Assembly: GCF_026870175.2 (NCBI RefSeq)
Contig: NZ_CP113977.2
Coordinates: 3,906,001 to 3,970,000 of the forward strand
Direction of reading: 5' to 3'
DNA from: Flavobacterium aestivum
GTDB lineage: Bacteria; Bacteroidota; Bacteroidia; Flavobacteriales; Flavobacteriaceae
DNA length: 64,000 nucleotides
The position numbers and the translations under genes are program-made. The notes beneath the pieces were generated by a model. The model saw nothing but the letters and a program-made list of their open reading frames with translations. It did no database searches and had not been told where the DNA came from. Positions 61,895 through 64,000 of the stretch are shown here, in pieces (position 1 is the stretch's first letter; each line of letters begins with the position of its first letter).

Positions 61895-61999
61895 CTACCA
61901 CTAACAGCTACTACAACAAATTTAGGAAATTAGCTTAAGAGAAAGAAAGTTTTGTATTTGGATGATTTGGCAAATCCAAAAATAGGGCTTAATTTTTTT
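61895..61999 (+). repeat. attC-like site 12 (right end missing)
   Basis: CCACTAAC (61898-61905), TACTACAACAAATTTAGG and the apex GATTTGGCAAATCC are present, but matching stops after GGGCTTAATTT. Confidence 0.6.
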
Positions 62000-62113
62000 A
62001 ATAAGTATACTTTAAATTGGTAGTGAGTATATGGTAAAGAGTCGAAGCGTTAAAAAACAACGCAAAAAATACTTAGATAATTCTTACAGTTTTTATTATT
62101 GGTTTAGTTTTAA

Positions 62114-62121
62114 TAACTTTG
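62114..62121 (+). promoter_or_regulatory. -7 promoter box for the Panacea-type pair
   Basis: TAACTTTG matches TAnnTTTG, 46 bp before the preferred start at 62167. A segment upstream (near 62009, actttaaattggta) resembles the 5' end of promoter repeats B and C. Confidence 0.5.
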
Positions 62122-62166
62122 CGAAAAGAAGAAAAGCAGACAGTTTTTAATCAAAACATTAATGTA

Positions 62167-62640
62167 ATGGCTTATAGTCCAAAAAAAATTGCAGATTATT
62201 TTTTACTGAAAGGCAAAGATGACAATACTTTGACACCTATGAAGCTAATAAAGTTAGTTTATATAGCTCATGGTTGGAGTTTAGGCTTGTACAATAAAAC
62301 TTTGATAAATGAACAACCACAAGCTTGGAAATTTGGGCCTGTAATTCCTAGTCTATATGATGAATTTAAAGAATTTGGGAATAAAAAAATTGAAAAACAA
62401 GTCACAGATAACCCTATTAACGACCAAGATTTAACAAAATTTCTTGATAAGATTTGGGAAGTGTACGGAAAATATACAGGAGTACAGTTAAGTGCAAAAA
62501 CGCACGAACCAAACACACCTTGGTCTAAAACTTGGGAAAAAGCTAAAGAGTACTTTAATACATTTTCCTTGTCAATACCAGACGATTTAATTAGAGAACA
62601 CTATTTAATGAAAATCGCTAATAATAAGCAAAATGCTTGA
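62167..62640 (+). CDS. Panacea (DUF4065) domain protein, candidate antitoxin
   Basis: This 157-residue protein has the DUF4065 pattern: SPKKIADYFLLKG, TPMKLIKLVYIAHGWSLG, PQAWKFGPVIPSLYDEFK. Panacea domains neutralise many unrelated toxins. The ATG at 62167 is used because the domain starts there; a longer frame from 62119 adds 16 residues. It overlaps the next gene by eight bases, fitting an antitoxin-toxin operon. Confidence 0.82.
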   Translation: MAYSPKKIADYFLLKGKDDNTLTPMKLIKLVYIAHGWSLGLYNKTLINEQPQAWKFGPVIPSLYDEFKEFGNKKIEKQVTDNPINDQDLTKFLDKIWEVYGKYTGVQLSAKTHEPNTPWSKTWEKAKEYFNTFSLSIPDDLIREHYLMKIANNKQNA

Positions 62641-63046
62641 AAATTTATTAGATGAAATACAAGACAATGTCGTAAGCACGGATATTGACAATAGGGCTTT
62701 TAACGAAGAACAAAGCTATGAACGTAAGAGCGACCAACGTAAGCTAACTGAAATCGATATATTAAAAGCGCAAGTAAATAAATTAGAGCTTAGAAATAAA
62801 AGATATAAAGATAATACCGAATTAAGAAGAGGTTTAGCTATACTTTTTACTATAACAATTAATGCTTGGTTATTTGCTGTATTTTTAATTTTACTTACAA
62901 ACACTAAGACATTAAAATTATCAGATTCCGTTTTAATTACGCTCTTAACAACTACAACAATTCAAGTTTTAGGAATGATGTATGTGATTCTTAAAAACTT
63001 ATTTCCAAGCAGAAAAGATAAAAATAACCCGAACACAACCACATAA
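62633..63046 (+). CDS. Two-helix membrane protein, candidate toxin partner of the Panacea protein
   Basis: This 137-residue protein has a charged, coiled-coil N-terminal half (about 28-66) and two membrane helices (about 67-89 and 98-123) with a Lys-rich C-terminus. It overlaps the Panacea gene by eight bases. Membrane-acting toxins are one of the classes neutralised by Panacea antitoxins, so a membrane-targeting toxin is plausible, but not shown. It could also be a sensor or effector of phage defence. Confidence 0.65.
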   Translation: MLENLLDEIQDNVVSTDIDNRAFNEEQSYERKSDQRKLTEIDILKAQVNKLELRNKRYKDNTELRRGLAILFTITINAWLFAVFLILLTNTKTLKLSDSVLITLLTTTTIQVLGMMYVILKNLFPSRKDKNNPNTTT

Positions 63047-63053
63047 AAACAAC

Positions 63054-63165
63054 TACCTACAACAACTACTACAACGGATTTGGGTAATTCGCTTAATGGG
63101 AAAATTATTTTGCATTTGATAGATTTGGTAAATACAAATAACGAGCTTAATTTAACCACAAAAAA
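63054..63165 (+). repeat. attC-like site 13 (right end missing)
   Basis: CCTACAAC (63056-63063), TACTACAACGGATTTGGG and AATTCGCTTAATGGG match the other sites, then the similarity ends around 63155. It is the last site of the region. Confidence 0.6.
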
Positions 63166-63192
63166 TTACAAACCAACAATCTAAAAAATAAA

Positions 63193-63219
63193 AAAAGAGA
63201 CCTCAATAAGGTCTCTTTT
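63193..63219. terminator. Bidirectional terminator at the right border
   Basis: AAAAGAGACC (63193-63202) and GGTCTCTTTT (63210-63219) with a seven-base loop, between the last cassette and the convergent Xre gene. Confidence 0.88.
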
Positions 63220-63247
63220 CTGTTTTAATATATCTTTTTATAAAAGG

Positions 63248-63640
63248 TTATTTTCCTTTTAGTAATTGTTCTAAATATTCGACTTTATCTTTTTCAGCTT
63301 GAACTAAGCGTTCATATAATTCAACCACTTTATCTAAAGGATTAAAAGTACATGTACTTTGGGGACCAAAATTACTACTTGAAACAGCTTCATTAAAAGT
63401 ATTAAAATAATTAAATACCGCTTCTTCCGAAAAATTTTTAATTGCTTCTACCGTTACACCAAGCGCCTTTGCAATCTCTGCAAGTTTTTCATCTTCTATG
63501 GTTTCGCTATTTTCCATGGCGGATATTGCCTGTTGGTTTGTTCCTAAAGCCTGCGCTAACGCTTCTTGCTTCATGTCTCGGAGTTCACGAATACGGCTGA
63601 TTTTTCGCCCTATATGATTTGGTTTTGTTAATGTGCTCAT
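63248..63640 (-). CDS. Xre family HTH transcriptional regulator
   Basis: This 130-residue protein has an N-terminal HTH (ISRIRELRDMKQEALAQALGTNQQAISAMENSE, residues 14-46) and a C-terminal coiled coil ending in a Lys-rich tail (VELYERLVQAEKDKVEYLEQLL). The start at 63640 follows a good promoter; a longer frame from 63718 would add 26 hydrophobic residues. This HTH-plus-coiled-coil form is common in Bacteroidota; it is convergent to the array and perhaps not part of it. Target unknown. Confidence 0.82.
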   Translation of the reverse strand: MSTLTKPNHIGRKISRIRELRDMKQEALAQALGTNQQAISAMENSETIEDEKLAEIAKALGVTVEAIKNFSEEAVFNYFNTFNEAVSSSNFGPQSTCTFNPLDKVVELYERLVQAEKDKVEYLEQLLKGK

Positions 63641-63645
63641 AGAGT

Positions 63646-63653
63646 CAAAGATA
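63646..63653 (-). promoter_or_regulatory. -7 promoter box for the Xre gene
   Basis: Minus-strand TATCTTTG matches TAnnTTTG, immediately upstream of the chosen start, implying a very short leader. Confidence 0.5.
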
Positions 63654-63719
63654 ATAATTAGGAATAAAAAATTAAGCAATAGGTAAAAAACATATTCAAT
63701 TCGGTACGATACATTCAAA

Positions 63720-63920
63720 AAACGATTCTGTACGCTACCCTATCTTCTTTACTTGTGCCTAGTAAACAAAAATACAATTTAATAATAATGTTTAACATGC
63801 AAAAGCAAAAAATATGAATTGGCTTACAGTATCAAAACTGCACATAGAATTTCAAATCTTAGCAGATTTTTATGGCTCATTTTAATAGATTGGTGTTACG
63901 TTCAAAATTACGCCATACCA
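63720..63920. other. Intergenic region upstream of the Xre gene
   Basis: About 200 bases of AT-rich DNA with no supported gene; it leads into the palindromic repeat near the window end. Confidence 0.4.
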
Positions 63921-63931
63921 TTACAAAATCG

Positions 63932-63971
63932 GCTAAATCTGTGTGCTAAAAAATTCCCACACAGATTTAGC
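63932..63971. repeat. Palindromic dispersed repeat with 14-bp arms
   Basis: GCTAAATCTGTGTG (63932-63945) and CACACAGATTTAGC (63958-63971) are perfect inverted repeats around a 12-base loop. The AATCTGTGTGCTAA word also occurs near 11271. Further AGCAGATTTTTGC words follow. Confidence 0.7.
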
Positions 63972-64000
63972 AGATTTTTGCTGATTTGTAATACACTTTC

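Larger units (their letters stand above)
48065..63165 (+). mobile_element. Integron-like gene-cassette array without integrase in the window
   Basis: The region carries some eighteen small genes, all on the plus strand, mostly one or two per unit. Each unit ends in a long imperfect palindrome starting at the stop codon with a CRCYAAC-like box and ending in a GTTRGYG-like box just before the next unit. Arms near TACTACAACGGATTTGGG and its complement recur. The layout is that of attC-bounded cassettes; no integrase gene or attI is recognised here. Some sites are truncated. Left border is the yaaA upstream region, right border the terminator near 63193. Confidence 0.65.

Noticed and set aside
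48065-63165. Integrase or transposase gene in the cassette-like region
   Set aside because: None of the translated genes shows tyrosine recombinase or DDE transposase motifs; the array claim rests on the sites only.
63815-63886. A 23-residue open frame starting MNWLTVSKLH
   Set aside because: Very short, no promoter box at a suitable distance, and it runs into the dispersed repeat.

Overview
The window looks like chromosomal DNA of a Flavobacterium-like member of the Bacteroidota. It is AT-rich. Starts lack Shine-Dalgarno sequences. Many genes have a Bacteroidota-type -7 box (TAnnTTTG) upstream. The families present (MBL-rhodanese persulfide dioxygenase, YceI pairs, DUF6132, YbhFSRG-type exporter, four-helix-bundle protein) fit that group. 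The genus is an inference. I recognised no tRNA, rRNA, transposase, integrase or CRISPR array.

Region 1 (1-6220) starts with a partial aldehyde dehydrogenase (GapN-like) and then carries a sulfur/thiol module: a single-domain rhodanese, a Crp/Fnr regulator, a TauE/SafE exporter, a persulfide dioxygenase-rhodanese fusion, DUF2892, a thiol methyltransferase fused to a metal-binding domain, and a thioredoxin flanked by two small membrane proteins that each carry a Cys-x4-Cys pair. The TauE and dioxygenase genes each have the same inverted repeat, GTGAC-N4-GTTAC, at exactly the same distance from the -7 position, so a small Crp-type regulon is likely. An 8-bp microsatellite lies inside this module.

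Region 2 (6331-26682) holds a polysaccharide deacetylase, a five-gene export operon on the minus strand (TolC, HlyD-type adaptor, two ATPases, two permeases), an octaheme cytochrome with HEAT and TPR repeats, two paralogous hybrid histidine kinases, a ZIP transporter, a MarR-nitroreductase-YceI cluster and a secreted beta-helix-like protein. A second YceI gene follows at 27002.

Region 3 (27629-37881) is a complete tryptophan operon. It starts with an 18-residue leader peptide containing Trp-Trp-Trp and a terminator/antiterminator, so it is probably controlled by attenuation. The order is trpE, trpG, trpD, trpC, trpF, trpB, trpA, with passenger genes between them (tautomerase-like, GNAT, four-helix-bundle, LysE, gamma-glutamylcyclotransferase-like, nitrilase). 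A perfect 21-bp palindromic terminator closes it.

Region 4 (37911-48022) holds a cytochrome c lipoprotein, an NmrA-like/DUF1772/AraC group, a few small genes, a TetR-TolC-EmrA-EmrB drug-efflux operon with two tandem TetR-type operators, and yaaA.

Region 5 (about 48065-63165) is the most unusual part. Some 15 kb of small, mostly same-strand, functionally unrelated genes are separated by long imperfect palindromes that start with CRCTAAC-like boxes at the stop codons and end with GTTRGYG-like boxes just before the next gene. This looks like an integron-type cassette array lacking an integrase in the window, with several sites truncated. Three copies of a roughly 190-230 bp promoter-bearing repeat sit in front of a TIR-domain gene and two serine-hydrolase genes. 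The cargo includes three candidate defence or toxin-antitoxin modules: TIR plus a UvrD-like Tudor domain, DUF5343 with a Swt1-type HEPN protein, and a Panacea-domain protein with a two-helix membrane protein. A convergent Xre regulator and a palindromic dispersed repeat close the window.
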